Shown here one piece after another: positions 52,887-63,063 of a stretch of 64,000 bases of DNA; the first letter of the stretch is position 1; each line of letters begins with the position of its first letter. Under the pieces are notes generated by a model. The model was given only the letters and a program-made list of their open reading frames with translations, was not told the origin of the DNA and made no database searches. A program made the position numbers and the translations under genes. Location: assembly GCA_900315565.1 (NCBI GenBank), contig OMZS01000018.1, positions 1-64,000 of the forward strand, written 5' to 3'. Origin of the DNA: an uncultured Prevotellaceae bacterium. GTDB lineage: Bacteria; Bacteroidota; Bacteroidia; Bacteroidales; Bacteroidaceae.

Positions 52887-55083
52887 ACAGAAGTGGCTCG
52901 GCGCGCTCATCGTCGGGCTTGCACTTGCTCACTCTACCCTTATGAACGCCCAAAAGCTGTTTACGCTCGAAGACCTCAACTTCGGCGGCACCAACTATCG
53001 CAACATGTTGCCCGAAAACCGCTACACCACCTGGTGGGGCGACGAGCTAGTGCGACTCGAGGCCGACCATTGCGACCTGGTGAACAAAAACAACGGCAAG
53101 GAGACCAGCCTCTTTACGCTCGCCCACATCCAGCCCCTCACCCAGAGCGACGAGCACAACCAAATGCGCCACCTCTACAACGCCGAGTTCCCCTACCCCG
53201 GGCAGAGCATCGTGAAACTCATCAACGGCAAGGAGCTGATGCTCGTTGACTGGAAGAAAGGGCTGCTGATGGCCAAGTACAACCGCGACGAGGTGCAGGC
53301 CGAGGAGTGGTGCGCCGCCTCAAAGGCATACGCTTTCGTCAGGGGCAACAATCTGTTTGTGGCCACCCTGAACAACGGCAGCACCCAGCCCACGGAAGTC
53401 CAACTCACCACCGACGGAAGCCGCGAAATGGTGTACGGACAGAGCGTCCATCGCGACGAATTCGGCATCACCAAGGGCCTCTTCTGGAGCCCCGACGGCC
53501 AACGGCTGGCTTTCTATCGCATGGACCAGAGCATGGTGGCCGACTATCCGCAAGTGGACATTTTCAACCGCGAGGCTACCTACGAGCCCGACAAATATCC
53601 CATGGCCGGCGAAACCAGCCACAAAGTTACCGTGGGTGTCTATGACCTGCGCTCAGGCCACACCATCTACCTTCAGGCCGGCGACCCCACCAACCGCTAC
53701 TTTACCAACATAGCGTGGAGCCCCGACTCGAAAACCATCTACATGCAAGAGCTCAACCGCGACCAAAACGATTGCCGCCTGGTGAGCTACGACGCGCTGA
53801 CCGGCGCCCGCAAGGCTGAAATCTACCGCGAGCAGCACCCCAAATACGTGGAGCCGCTCCACCCCATCGTCTTCCTACCCTGGGATAAATCAAAATTCCT
53901 CATGCAAAGCCAACGCGACGGCTACAACCACTTGTATGTCCTCAACGCCGACGGCACGGGCATGCGCCAGCTCACCCAGGGCAAATGGGTGGTAATGGAT
54001 GTGGTGGGCTTTTGCGAGCAACAGAAGTCTGTCATCATTCTGAGCAACGAGGCAAACCCCATTCAGGCCAATCTCTACGCCGTCAGCATCGCCAATGGCC
54101 GGCGCACCGCTCTCGACAATCAGCGCGGCTATCACTCCGCCGAGCTTTCGGCCGGAGGCACCCACCTGCTCGACCGCTACTCCGAGCCCGATGTGCCCCG
54201 CAAGATAGACATCATCAATCTGGCTAAGGCGCAAAGCGCCAAAGGCAAGGCTCAAAGCGCCCAGCACACGTTCAACTATCTCAACGCCGCCGACCCGTGG
54301 GCTGGCTACAACGTGCCCGAGTACAGTTGCGGCACCCTGAAAGCCGACGACGGGCAAACCGACCTCTACTACCGAATGGTGAAACCCATCGGCTTCGACC
54401 CGCAGAAGAAATACCCCACCGTGGTTTATGTTTATGGAGGCCCGCATGCCCACAACGTGGATGCCCGCTGGCACTATAGCAGCCGCTCGTGGGAAACCTA
54501 CATGGCGCAAAAGGGCTATCTGCTCTTCATTCTCGACAACCGGGGAAGCGAAAACCGCGGCCGCGATTTCGAGCAGGCCACCTTCCGCCAATTGGGCCAG
54601 ATAGAAATGCGCGACCAGATGAAGGGCGTTGAGTTTCTCCAGTCGTTGCCCTACGTCGATAAAGACCGCATAGGCGTTCACGGGTGGAGCTTCGGCGGAT
54701 TTATGACCATCTCGCTCATGACCAACTACCCCGACGTGTTCAAGGTGGGTGTGGCCGGAGGCCCCGTCATCGACTGGAAGTGGTACGAGGTGATGTATGG
54801 CGAACGCTATATGGACACCCCGCAAACCAACCCCGAGGGCTACGAGAAAACCAGCCTGCTGAGCAAAGCCAAGAACCTGAAGGGCAAGTTGCAAATCATT
54901 ACGGGCTACAACGACCCCACGGTGGTGCCCCAGCATTGCCTCTCGTTTATTGCCGAATGCATCAAAGCCGGCACCCAGCCCGACTTCTTCGTTTATCCAG
55001 GTGAGCCGCACAATATGCGCGGCCACCAAAGCGTACACCTGCACGAGCGAATCACTCAATACTTCGAGGACTATCTCAAGTGA
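52876..55083 (+). CDS. Secreted S9B prolyl peptidase (dipeptidyl peptidase IV-like)
   Basis: A 735-residue exported serine peptidase. Signal peptide 1-22 (ALIVGLALAHSTLMNAQ). N-terminal beta-propeller (DPPIV_N, about 50-450, FWSPDGQRLAFYRMDQ, WSPDSKTIYMQELNRDQND) and C-terminal alpha/beta hydrolase: S605 in GWSFGG, D680 in YNDPTV and H712 in EPHNMRG. It removes dipeptides, typically X-Pro, from peptide ends in the periplasm and feeds amino acid uptake. The start ATG lies within the last codons of the methyltransferase gene (11-bp overlap), so translation is coupled. Confidence 0.93.
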   Translation: MKTKQKWLGALIVGLALAHSTLMNAQKLFTLEDLNFGGTNYRNMLPENRYTTWWGDELVRLEADHCDLVNKNNGKETSLFTLAHIQPLTQSDEHNQMRHLYNAEFPYPGQSIVKLINGKELMLVDWKKGLLMAKYNRDEVQAEEWCAASKAYAFVRGNNLFVATLNNGSTQPTEVQLTTDGSREMVYGQSVHRDEFGITKGLFWSPDGQRLAFYRMDQSMVADYPQVDIFNREATYEPDKYPMAGETSHKVTVGVYDLRSGHTIYLQAGDPTNRYFTNIAWSPDSKTIYMQELNRDQNDCRLVSYDALTGARKAEIYREQHPKYVEPLHPIVFLPWDKSKFLMQSQRDGYNHLYVLNADGTGMRQLTQGKWVVMDVVGFCEQQKSVIILSNEANPIQANLYAVSIANGRRTALDNQRGYHSAELSAGGTHLLDRYSEPDVPRKIDIINLAKAQSAKGKAQSAQHTFNYLNAADPWAGYNVPEYSCGTLKADDGQTDLYYRMVKPIGFDPQKKYPTVVYVYGGPHAHNVDARWHYSSRSWETYMAQKGYLLFILDNRGSENRGRDFEQATFRQLGQIEMRDQMKGVEFLQSLPYVDKDRIGVHGWSFGGFMTISLMTNYPDVFKVGVAGGPVIDWKWYEVMYGERYMDTPQTNPEGYEKTSLLSKAKNLKGKLQIITGYNDPTVVPQHCLSFIAECIKAGTQPDFFVYPGEPHNMRGHQSVHLHERITQYFEDYLK

Positions 55084-55150
55084 GTTAGGAGTTAGGAATT
55101 AGGAGGTAGGAGTTAAGAGTTAGGAGTTAGGAGTTAGGAGTTAAGAGTTG
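55083..55150 (+). repeat. Heptamer run (gagttag)n
   Basis: About nine copies of gagttag/gagttaa follow the peptidase stop. The same heptamer recurs at 57108-57150 and, on the other strand, inside the GH2 gene at 7495-7590. Confidence 0.85.
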
Positions 55151-55209
55151 GAATGCGCTTCGGGCGTGTTTCAGAATAAAGAATATTCACCACAAAAAAC
55201 AACAACACT

Positions 55210-55716
55210 ATGAGAAAAGCAATGACCATCCTGCTGATGCTGGCATTGGCGATTCCATGCCTCGCTCAGAAACCATGCCTCGTGAAAGACGAGGGCGGTG
55301 AGACCAACATCCGTAAAGGCCCCGGAACCAAATACGAAATCGTAGAGAAAGTTCCCGACGGCATGTTCATCAACTATGTGCCCGGCACCAATGGCTGGCA
55401 CAAGGTTTACACCACCTACACCAGCGGCGAGGAACAAGATTTCATTGGCTACATTGCCGCCAGCAAGGTGGTCATTCCCAAGCGTGCCGGAGCATGGAAA
55501 TATGTGGCTCACGTGAAGGACGAGGGCGGCGAAACCAACATTCGCAAAGGCCCCGGCACCAAATACGACATTGTGGGCAAGGTGAAAGACAACAGCTACA
55601 TACTCTATAGCGGCGAGTATGGCGACAAGTGGTACAAAGTTTACACCCAGACGGGAGCTCTTCGTGGCTACATCAGCGCCAACAAGCTCGAGCCGCTTGA
55701 GTCGCCTGCCTTCTGA
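55210..55716 (+). CDS. Secreted protein with two SH3b domains
   Basis: A 168-residue exported protein (signal peptide 1-19, IPCLAQ). Two bacterial SH3 domains of about 65 residues: KDEGGETNIRKGPGTKYEIVEKV (22-85) and KDEGGETNIRKGPGTKYDIVGKV (97-160), nearly identical at their start, which indicates a recent internal duplication. SH3b modules bind peptidoglycan or peptides; no catalytic domain is present. It stands alone between peptidase and purD. Confidence 0.85.
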   Translation: MRKAMTILLMLALAIPCLAQKPCLVKDEGGETNIRKGPGTKYEIVEKVPDGMFINYVPGTNGWHKVYTTYTSGEEQDFIGYIAASKVVIPKRAGAWKYVAHVKDEGGETNIRKGPGTKYDIVGKVKDNSYILYSGEYGDKWYKVYTQTGALRGYISANKLEPLESPAF

Positions 55717-55792
55717 GGCCAGGGAACTATACAGAAGTACATAGCAATAAATTATAAAAAATCGCATATCGTCAAATTGTAAATTTCAAATA

Positions 55793-57103
55793 ATGAACAT
55801 ATTACTCTTAGGAAGCGGCGGCCGCGAGCACGCCCTGGCATGGAAAATTGCCCAAAGCCCCAAAGTAGAAAATCTCTTCATCGCCCCAGGCAACGCCGGC
55901 ACCGACGGCATGCCTTTGGCCAAGGGCGGCAAGAGCCAAAACATCAGCATGAAGGCCGACGACTTTGAGGCCATCAAGCAATTTGCCGTTGCCAACGCGG
56001 TAGGCATGGTGGTAGTGGGTCCCGAGGACCCGCTGGTGAAAGGCATCTACGACGAGCTGAAGGCCGATGAGCGCACCGCCCACATTCCCGTCATCGGACC
56101 GTCGAAGGCGGGCGCCGTGCTCGAAGGCTCCAAGGACTTTGCCAAGGGTTTCATGAAGCGCCACCACATTCCTACTGCCCGCTACCAGACCTTCGACGGC
56201 ACAACGCTCGAGCAGGGACTCGCTTTCCTCGAGACACTCCAGCCGCCCTACGTGCTCAAGGCCGACGGACTTTGCGCCGGCAAGGGGGTACTCATTCTTC
56301 CTACGCTCGACGAAGCCAAGCACGAGCTGAAAGAAATGCTCGGCGGAATGTTTGGCAACGCCTCGTCGCAGGTGGTCATCGAAGAGTTTCTTAGCGGCAT
56401 CGAGTGCTCGGTGTTTGTGCTCACCGACGGCAAGCATTATCAGATTTTGCCCGAGGCCAAAGACTATAAGCGCATCGGCGAGGGCGACACGGGTCTGAAC
56501 ACGGGAGGCATGGGAAGCGTAACGCCTGTGCCTTTTGCCACCAAAGAGTGGATGAAAAAGGTGGAAGACCGCATCATCCGACCCACCGTTGAGGGACTGG
56601 CCGCCGAAGGCATCGATTACAAAGGGTTCATCTTCTTCGGGCTCATCAGTAGCGGCGACCGCCAGCACCCTGAGACGGGCGAGCCGATGGTCATCGAGTA
56701 CAACTGCCGCATGGGCGACCCCGAGACCGAGAGCGTCATGCTCCGCCTCAAAACCGACATCGTGGAGCTTTTCGAAGGCGTGGCCAACGGCACGCTCGAC
56801 CAATGCAACGTTGAGTTCGACGAGCGTAGCGCCGTTTGCGTCATGCTTGTTAGCGGCGGTTACCCGCAGGCTTACCACAAAGGCTACCCCATCAGCGGCA
56901 TTGAGCAGGTGGAGGGCAGCATCGTCTTCCATAGCGGCACGGCCATGAACAACGGACAGGTGGTGACCAATGGCGGACGCGTCATCGCCGTTTCCTCTTA
57001 CGGCAAGGATAAGGCCGAAGCCCTTCAGAAGTCGTTCCAGGAAGCCCAAAAGATTCAATTCACCGACAAGTATTTCCGCTCTGACATTGGCGCTGACCTT
57101 TGA
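55793..57103 (+). CDS. purD: Phosphoribosylamine-glycine ligase
   Basis: A 436-residue cytoplasmic ATP-grasp enzyme that joins glycine to phosphoribosylamine, the second step of purine synthesis. [22 protein letters not shown] is the N-domain start; [17 protein letters not shown] is the ATP-binding loop, [15 protein letters not shown] and [15 protein letters not shown] hold magnesium and substrate residues. Length and order are standard. Heptamer repeats flank it on both sides (55083-55150, 57108-57150). Confidence 0.96.
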   Translation: MNILLLGSGGREHALAWKIAQSPKVENLFIAPGNAGTDGMPLAKGGKSQNISMKADDFEAIKQFAVANAVGMVVVGPEDPLVKGIYDELKADERTAHIPVIGPSKAGAVLEGSKDFAKGFMKRHHIPTARYQTFDGTTLEQGLAFLETLQPPYVLKADGLCAGKGVLILPTLDEAKHELKEMLGGMFGNASSQVVIEEFLSGIECSVFVLTDGKHYQILPEAKDYKRIGEGDTGLNTGGMGSVTPVPFATKEWMKKVEDRIIRPTVEGLAAEGIDYKGFIFFGLISSGDRQHPETGEPMVIEYNCRMGDPETESVMLRLKTDIVELFEGVANGTLDQCNVEFDERSAVCVMLVSGGYPQAYHKGYPISGIEQVEGSIVFHSGTAMNNGQVVTNGGRVIAVSSYGKDKAEALQKSFQEAQKIQFTDKYFRSDIGADL

Positions 57104-57107
57104 GTGA

Positions 57108-57150
57108 GTGAGGAGTTAAGAGTTAGGAGTGAGGAGTTTGGAGTTTGAAG
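57108..57150 (+). repeat. Heptamer run after purD
   Basis: Variants gagttaa, gagttag, gagtgag, gagtttg: a more degraded run of the same heptamer as at 55083-55150. Confidence 0.75.
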
Positions 57151-57169
57151 TTTTTTGTAGGGATGCGCT

Positions 57170-58135
57170 ATGCGCGTCCAAAGGAATGAAGCAACATTGA
57201 AGCGTTTTCAAAACAGAATAGCCGAAAGCCGCTATGCCTTGCCCTTCATGCTGATGTTTGCCACACTGGTATGGGTAGCAGGGGGGCTCACCTACGACCA
57301 GCAGTTGTGGGCACCCTACGCGTGCACCCTGGTAGCGGCCTATCTGATGGTGGAGCTGAACAACATCAATGCGCTCCTGCGCATCTATAGCCGCATGGTG
57401 TCGTGCTCGTTTCTGGCACTCACCTCGTTGGCGGCCTTCCAGTTCTCCTCGTTGCAAGGAAGCATTGCCCAGCTCTGCTTTGTGGTGTTCTACATCTGCC
57501 TGTTCCACGCCTATCAGGAGAAACGGGGCGCGGGATGGGTGTTTTATGCCTTCTTCTGTCTGGGCATGGCGAGCACGGTGTTCGTCCAGATTGTGTTCCT
57601 GGTGCCCTTTCTCTGGCTCATTCTCGGCCGTTACCTCATGGCTTTAAGCGCGCGCACGTTCTGGGCCTCCATTCTGGGCATCATTGCGCCCTACTGGTTT
57701 GTAGTGGTCTATTATCTCGGCACCAACCGCATGGACGACTTTGTGGCCCACTTCGCCGAGCTGGGCCATTTCTCGCCCTTGTTCGACTATTCCTCCGTCT
57801 CCGAGCACCAAATCATCACTTTCCTCTTTGTGGCCCTGCTCGCCCTCATCGGCACCATTCACTTTCTGCGCCGAAGCTTTCTCGATAAAATCCGCACGCG
57901 CATGCTTTTCCACATTTTCATTCATGTCAACGTGCTCATCGTGGTCTTCATCATTCTTCAGCCTCAGCATTTCGACGTGTTGCTGAAGCTCATGATGGTC
58001 AACACCAGCATTCTCATTGCCCACTACATTGCCCTGACGCGCACCCGCACCACCAACATTTCGTTTTATTTCATGATAGCCGCCGCGCTATTCCTCACCA
58101 TCTACAACCTATGGATTCCATCATTAATCTACTAA
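57170..58135 (+). CDS. Polytopic membrane protein of unknown function
   Basis: A 321-residue protein with eight to nine hydrophobic helices (LPFMLMFATLVWVAGGL, CSFLALTSLAAFQFSS, GSIAQLCFVVFYICLFHAY, FVQIVFLVPFLWLILG, IIAPYWFVVVYYLG, FLFVALLALIGTIHFL, HVNVLIVVFIILQ, ISFYFMIAAALFLTIY). It resembles the DUF6427-type membrane proteins of Bacteroidetes but I cannot confirm that. The first 27 residues are basic and may be cytoplasmic. The next gene starts 25 bases before its stop, so the two are coupled. Confidence 0.75.
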   Translation: MRVQRNEATLKRFQNRIAESRYALPFMLMFATLVWVAGGLTYDQQLWAPYACTLVAAYLMVELNNINALLRIYSRMVSCSFLALTSLAAFQFSSLQGSIAQLCFVVFYICLFHAYQEKRGAGWVFYAFFCLGMASTVFVQIVFLVPFLWLILGRYLMALSARTFWASILGIIAPYWFVVVYYLGTNRMDDFVAHFAELGHFSPLFDYSSVSEHQIITFLFVALLALIGTIHFLRRSFLDKIRTRMLFHIFIHVNVLIVVFIILQPQHFDVLLKLMMVNTSILIAHYIALTRTRTTNISFYFMIAAALFLTIYNLWIPSLIY

Positions 58136-58563
58136 TCAGCTACGGCTATTGGGGCATGCTGCTCTCTGCCTTTGTGGCGGGTAGCTTTTTCCCTTTTAGT
58201 AGCGAGGCCGTCATGGTGGGTTTGCAGGCCGCCGGATTGGAGCCTTGGGGGCTGGTGGTTTACGGAACCATAGGCAATGTCTTGGGAGGCATGTTCAACT
58301 ATTGCGTGGGCCGCATGGGGCGCCTCGACTGGATTGAACGCTATTTGCACGTAAAGAAAAAAGACCTCGACAAGGCTCAGCGTTTCATGGCCGGGCGCGG
58401 CGCATGGATGGGATTTTTTGCCTTTCTCCCCATTTTGGGGAGCGCCATCACCATTTTGCTTGGTCTGATGCGCGCCAATGTAGTGATTTCGTTCACCAGC
58501 ATCAGCATTGGCAAGTTTTTGCGCTATCTCATCGTTGTGATGGGAGCCGGCATGCTGCTATAA
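58111..58563 (+). CDS. VTT/DedA-like membrane protein (YqaA family)
   Basis: A 150-residue inner-membrane protein. MLLSAFVAGSFFPFSSEAVMVGL is the re-entrant segment and VVYGTIGNVLGGMFNYCVGR the G-N-x-G-G motif of VTT-domain proteins; FLPILGSAITILLGLMRAN is the second re-entrant loop. DedA-type relatives move lipids across membranes. YqaA members are short like this one. Start overlaps the preceding gene by 25 bases. Confidence 0.85.
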   Translation: MDSIINLLISYGYWGMLLSAFVAGSFFPFSSEAVMVGLQAAGLEPWGLVVYGTIGNVLGGMFNYCVGRMGRLDWIERYLHVKKKDLDKAQRFMAGRGAWMGFFAFLPILGSAITILLGLMRANVVISFTSISIGKFLRYLIVVMGAGMLL

Positions 58564-58614
58564 ATCCACGAAAGGCGCGCCGTGAGAAAAACTAAAGCCA
58601 TGAAATAAAATCAT

Positions 58615-58669
58615 AACGCCGTGAGATAAATTCGTAAAGCATAGAGTTACGAAATTATCTCACGGCGTT
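58615..58669 (+). terminator. Large hairpin after the YqaA-like gene
   Basis: Arms AACGCCGTGAGATAA (58615-58629) and TTATCTCACGGCGTT (58655-58669) with an inner TTCGTAA/TTACGAA stem. Related to the hairpin at 35544-35583. It lies 50 bases past the stop and can end transcription. The rest of the 391-base gap contains only a TATCTTTG -7 box at 58844-58851 for the DUF2723 gene. Confidence 0.7.
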
Positions 58670-58954
58670 GTTGTATAATTCTCTAGAGAATTTCAGAAGA
58701 ATGCCGTGAATTATTTTCGTGTCGGCAAGAAAGGTGCAAAAAACTTGCGGCATTAGGCCGTTATTTCAGGCTTCCGACCAGCCCGCAGAGCGAAAGATTG
58801 CGTTAAAATATAATAAATAGGTGGTTAAGCGTTCGAATTGCATTATCTTTGCATAAAATAATCGGCATGATGGCAGAAGAGCGGGCTCTTTTGCCAAGAT
58901 TTGCATGAGCTTTGCGCAATAATTGGAGCAATAAACACAATTCAAAACATATCA

Positions 58955-61900
58955 ATGAAGAAGTACAGACTAGTAGATAATGTGCTGGGGTGGCTGGCCT
59001 TTGCCATTGCCGCCGTGGTATATTGTTCTACCATCGAGCCGACAGCCAGTTTTTGGGACTGTCCTGAGTTTATCACCACAGGTTACAAAATGGAAGTAGG
59101 CCACCCGCCCGGGGCACCGTTCTTCATGCTCACCGCCAACCTGTTCACTCAATTGGCAGGCGACCCGTCGAAGGTGGCCCTGATGGTGAACATCATGAGT
59201 GCGCTGCTCTCGGCTACTTGCATTCTGTTTCTGTTCTGGAGCATCACCCATCTGACGCGCCGTCTGCTCATCAGTTCATGGGACGAGCTCACCACTCAGA
59301 AACTCATTGCCATTGAGGCCAGCGGACTGGTGGGCGCGCTGATTTACACGTTTAGCGACACGTTCTGGTTCTCGGCCGTCGAGGGCGAGGTGTATGCCTA
59401 TTCGTCGGCGTTCACCGCCGTCGTGTTCTGGCTCATTCTGAAGTGGGAAGACCATGCCGACGAGCCTCATTCCGACCGCTGGCTGGTGCTTATCATGTAC
59501 ATGACGGGCCTTTCTATCGGTGTTCACCTGCTCAATCTGCTTTGCGTACCGGCCATTGTGCTGGTATATTACTACAAGCGTTTCCCCAATGCCGACCTGA
59601 AGGGCTCATTGATAGCCCTGGGCATTTCGTTTGTGTTTGTGGCAGCCATTCTCTACGGCGTGGTGCCGGGCATCATCACCGTGGGCGGATGGTTTGAGCT
59701 GTTCTTTGTCAACACGCTCGGCATGCCCTTCAACACAGGCGAAATCATCTACCTGCTGCTCTTGGTGGCCATCGTCATCTGGGCCATCTACGAAACCTAT
59801 CAGGACAAGAGCCGCTCGCGCCAGAACATTGCGTTCCTGCTTTCGGTGGGCATGCTCGGCATTCCGTTCTATGGCTACGGCTGGTCGGCCTTCTTCATCG
59901 GAGTGGTGGTGCTGGCTGTGCTATGGCTGGTGCTCAGCGGCAAGGTGCCCCGCGTGCCGGCCATTACGGCACGCATGAAGAACACCACGCTGCTCTGCCT
60001 GCTCATGCTGATGATTGGCTACTCCACGTATGCCGTCATCGTCATCCGCAGCTCGGCCAACCCGCCCATGGACCAAAACTCGCCCGAGGACATTTTCACG
60101 CTCGGCAAGTATCTCAGCCGCGACCAGTATGGCGACCGCCCGTTGCTCTACGGCCAGGCTTACACATCGCAGGTGAAACTCAATGTTGACGGCAACATCT
60201 GCCGCCCCGTGTTCTCTGAGGGCGCACCCGAATATCAGCGCAAGGAGAAAGCCTCAGCCGACGAGAAGGACTCTTACTTCATTGTGGGCTACAAGCGCAA
60301 CTACGAGTACGCGCAGAACATGTTCTTCCCACGCATGCACGACTCCGCCCGAGCCGGCGCCTACGAAAGTTGGATGGGCGGCGTGGAAGGCAACAACGTG
60401 CAATACGACCGTTGCGGCGAAATGGTCGACGTGAAGGTTCCCACCCAGTGGGAGAACATCCGTTTCTTCCTCTCCTACCAGTGCAACTTCATGTACTGGC
60501 GCTACTTCATGTGGAACTTTGCCGGCCGCCAGAACGACGTGCAAGGCCACGGCGAACTGGAGCACGGCAACTGGCTTACGGGCTTCAGCTTCATCGACAA
60601 CATGCGTCTGGGCGACCAAAACCTGCTGCCCGACGAGCTGAAACAAAACAAGGGTCACAACGTGTTCTACTGCCTGCCCCTGCTGCTGGGTCTTATCGGA
60701 CTCTTCTGGCAAGCCTACCGCGGAAAGAAAGGCATTCAGCAGTTCTGGGTGGTGTTCTTCCTGTTCTTCATGACGGGTTTGGCCATCGTGGTTTATCTTA
60801 ACCAGACGCCGTTGCAACCGCGCGAGCGCGACTATGCCTACGCCGGCTCGTTCTACGCCTTTGCCATCTGGTGTGGCATGGGTGTGGCCGCCATCATCGA
60901 CCTGCTGGAGCGCAAGCTCAAGGTGAGCAATGTGGCCGTGGCGGCGCTGGTGGGTATTGTCTGTCTGCTTGTGCCTATACAAATGGCCAGCCAGACCTGG
61001 GACGACCACGACCGCTCGGGACGCTACACCTGCCGCGACTTTGGCCAGAACTACCTCATGTCGCTCCAGCAAGAGGGCGCTCCCATCATCTTTACCAACG
61101 GCGACAACGACACATTCCCGCTCTGGTACAACCAGGACGTGGAGGGAGTGCGAACCGACGCCCGCGTCTGCAACCTGAGCTATCTGGCCACCGACTGGTA
61201 TATCGACCAGATGCGCCGCCCGGCCTACGATTCGCCGTCGGTGCCCATCTCATGGCCACGACTCGACTACTGTTCGGGCACCAACGACATCGTGGAGATT
61301 GACCCCAATGCAAAAGCCGAAGTGCTGCAGTTCTACAAGGACAGTCCCGAGGAGGCACGAGCCAACTTTGGCGACGAGCCGTTCGAGCTGAAAAACATTT
61401 TGAAGTACTGGGTGCGCAACAAGAACAAGGATCTGCACGTCATTCCCACCGACACGCTCTACATGACCATCGACAAGGATGCCGTGCGACGTAGCGGCAT
61501 GCTTATGGCCTCCGACTCGATTCCCGACCGCATGGTCATCTCGCTCAAAGGCAAGAGCGCGCTCTACAAAGGCGACCTGATGATGCTCGAAATGATATCG
61601 CAGTGCAACTGGACCCGACCCATCTACGTGGCTCTCACGGTGGGCGAGGAAAACTACATGAATCTGGGCGACAATTTCGTGACCGAAGGACTCGTCAACC
61701 GCATCACGCCCTTCACCACCAACATTGGCGGTCAGCCCGTGCCGGGTGCCAAGAACTACGACACCAAGCGCACCTACGACAACCTGATGAAACGATTCAA
61801 GTTTGGCGGACTCGACAAACCGGGCATCTATCTCGACGAAACCGTCATGCGAATGTGCTACACCCATCGCCGTCTGTTTGGCGAGCTGGCTCTGCACCTC

Positions 61901-62290
61901 ATCCAGGAGGAGCAAAAAGACAAGGCCGCCGAGGTGCTGGCCTACGCCGACAAGATGATTCCCGACTACAATGTGCCAAAGAACTACACCAGCGGCGGCG
62001 TGACTTTCGCCAAGGCTTATGCACTCTGTGGCAACAAGAAGATGGCCGAGAAGAACGTCGATGCCGTTTGGAACAATTGTAAGCAGTATCTGCAATGGTA
62101 TCTGTCGCTCGACGCCAACCGATTCTCGCAATCCACACAAGACTGCATGATTCAGTTCTACGTCATGCAGCAGTGTCTTGAGGTGGCCGAAATCATCGAC
62201 ACCAAGAAAGCCGACAAGATGACCGAAGAAATGTCGAAACTGGCCGACACTTACGAAAACCGTGGCGGCAAACTCTATCAAGACCAATAA
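58955..62290 (+). CDS. DUF2723 membrane protein (protein O-mannosyltransferase-like)
   Basis: About 1,111 residues. The first ~320 residues have eight or more helices and the DUF2723 core: STIEPTASFWDCPEFITTGYKMEVGHPPGAPFFML, with acidic W-D-x-P-E and the H-P-P-G segment resembling GT-C glycosyltransferases of the PMT type. A second membrane block (about 560-690, TPLQPRERDYAYAGSFYAFAIW) and a long soluble C-terminal part follow, with TPR-like helices near the end (EKNVDAVWNNCKQYLQWYLSL). In Bacteroidetes this family is linked to O-glycosylation of secreted proteins. ATG 58955 gives a lysine start before the first helix; the frame is open 18 codons upstream. Confidence 0.9.
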   Translation: MKKYRLVDNVLGWLAFAIAAVVYCSTIEPTASFWDCPEFITTGYKMEVGHPPGAPFFMLTANLFTQLAGDPSKVALMVNIMSALLSATCILFLFWSITHLTRRLLISSWDELTTQKLIAIEASGLVGALIYTFSDTFWFSAVEGEVYAYSSAFTAVVFWLILKWEDHADEPHSDRWLVLIMYMTGLSIGVHLLNLLCVPAIVLVYYYKRFPNADLKGSLIALGISFVFVAAILYGVVPGIITVGGWFELFFVNTLGMPFNTGEIIYLLLLVAIVIWAIYETYQDKSRSRQNIAFLLSVGMLGIPFYGYGWSAFFIGVVVLAVLWLVLSGKVPRVPAITARMKNTTLLCLLMLMIGYSTYAVIVIRSSANPPMDQNSPEDIFTLGKYLSRDQYGDRPLLYGQAYTSQVKLNVDGNICRPVFSEGAPEYQRKEKASADEKDSYFIVGYKRNYEYAQNMFFPRMHDSARAGAYESWMGGVEGNNVQYDRCGEMVDVKVPTQWENIRFFLSYQCNFMYWRYFMWNFAGRQNDVQGHGELEHGNWLTGFSFIDNMRLGDQNLLPDELKQNKGHNVFYCLPLLLGLIGLFWQAYRGKKGIQQFWVVFFLFFMTGLAIVVYLNQTPLQPRERDYAYAGSFYAFAIWCGMGVAAIIDLLERKLKVSNVAVAALVGIVCLLVPIQMASQTWDDHDRSGRYTCRDFGQNYLMSLQQEGAPIIFTNGDNDTFPLWYNQDVEGVRTDARVCNLSYLATDWYIDQMRRPAYDSPSVPISWPRLDYCSGTNDIVEIDPNAKAEVLQFYKDSPEEARANFGDEPFELKNILKYWVRNKNKDLHVIPTDTLYMTIDKDAVRRSGMLMASDSIPDRMVISLKGKSALYKGDLMMLEMISQCNWTRPIYVALTVGEENYMNLGDNFVTEGLVNRITPFTTNIGGQPVPGAKNYDTKRTYDNLMKRFKFGGLDKPGIYLDETVMRMCYTHRRLFGELALHLIQEEQKDKAAEVLAYADKMIPDYNVPKNYTSGGVTFAKAYALCGNKKMAEKNVDAVWNNCKQYLQWYLSLDANRFSQSTQDCMIQFYVMQQCLEVAEIIDTKKADKMTEEMSKLADTYENRGGKLYQDQ

Positions 62291-62430
62291 AAACAAAGAA
62301 CATGAAACCAGGAAACATCTCACACCATGCACAGAGGTAAACCCGAAAACGCTGTTTTCTGCTGACTCTGCAAGCAAGTGTGAGATGTTTCTCAATACTT
62401 ACCACCCCAGGCCCACAACCCGACAAAAGA

Positions 62431-63042
62431 ATGATTATAGAACAACCAGCCAAATGGCTGCGATGGCTCTACCCAAAGGCCACGTGGCGAATGGACACCA
62501 GCGAGAAGGCCGTTTACCTCACCTTCGACGACGGTCCCATTCCCGAAGCCACGCCCTTCATTCTCGACACGCTCAATCATTACGGCGTGAAAGCAACTTT
62601 CTTCATGGTGGGCGAGAATGTGCGAAAGCATCCCGAGCTCTACGACCGCATTGTGGCCGAAGGCCATCAGGTGGGCAACCACACCCACAACCATCTGGGG
62701 TCGTTCAAACACTGGACCACCACCTACGTCATCAACGCCTTCAAAGCCAACGAACTCATCCACTCACACCTTTTCCGCCCGCCTCACGGGTGGATGCGCC
62801 ATAGTGTTTACTACTGGCTGAGCAAGGAGTTTCGCGTGGTGATGTGGGACTTGGTTACGCGCGACTACTCGCGGCGACTGACAGCCGACGACGTGGTGAA
62901 CAACGTGAAACGCTATGCCCGCAACGGCTCCATCATTACGTTTCACGACTCGCTGAAGAGCATCGACAAACTGCACACCGCCCTACCCCAGTCCATAGAA
63001 TGGCTGCAGCAGCAAGGCTATGCGTTCAAGATTTTCGAATAA
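62431..63042 (+). CDS. Polysaccharide deacetylase, CE4/NodB family
   Basis: About 203 residues. TFDDGP (31-36) with catalytic base and metal-binding aspartate (D33, D34), metal ligands in NHTHNH (H84, H88) and FRPPHGW complete the NodB motifs. It removes acetyl groups from N-acetylglucosamine in peptidoglycan or other polymers. No clear signal peptide is visible after ATG 62431; an N-terminal hydrophobic stretch (AKWLRWLYP) may tether it. The upstream extension of 17 residues is not favoured. QueH follows after 21 bases. Confidence 0.88.
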   Translation: MIIEQPAKWLRWLYPKATWRMDTSEKAVYLTFDDGPIPEATPFILDTLNHYGVKATFFMVGENVRKHPELYDRIVAEGHQVGNHTHNHLGSFKHWTTTYVINAFKANELIHSHLFRPPHGWMRHSVYYWLSKEFRVVMWDLVTRDYSRRLTADDVVNNVKRYARNGSIITFHDSLKSIDKLHTALPQSIEWLQQQGYAFKIFE

Positions 63043-63063
63043 CCCCACCTTCTTTCCGAAAGC

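Noticed and set aside
52495-52953. Minus-strand frames across the FDRDGKR repeat
   Set aside because: They encode only arginine-rich products of the minisatellite in antisense.
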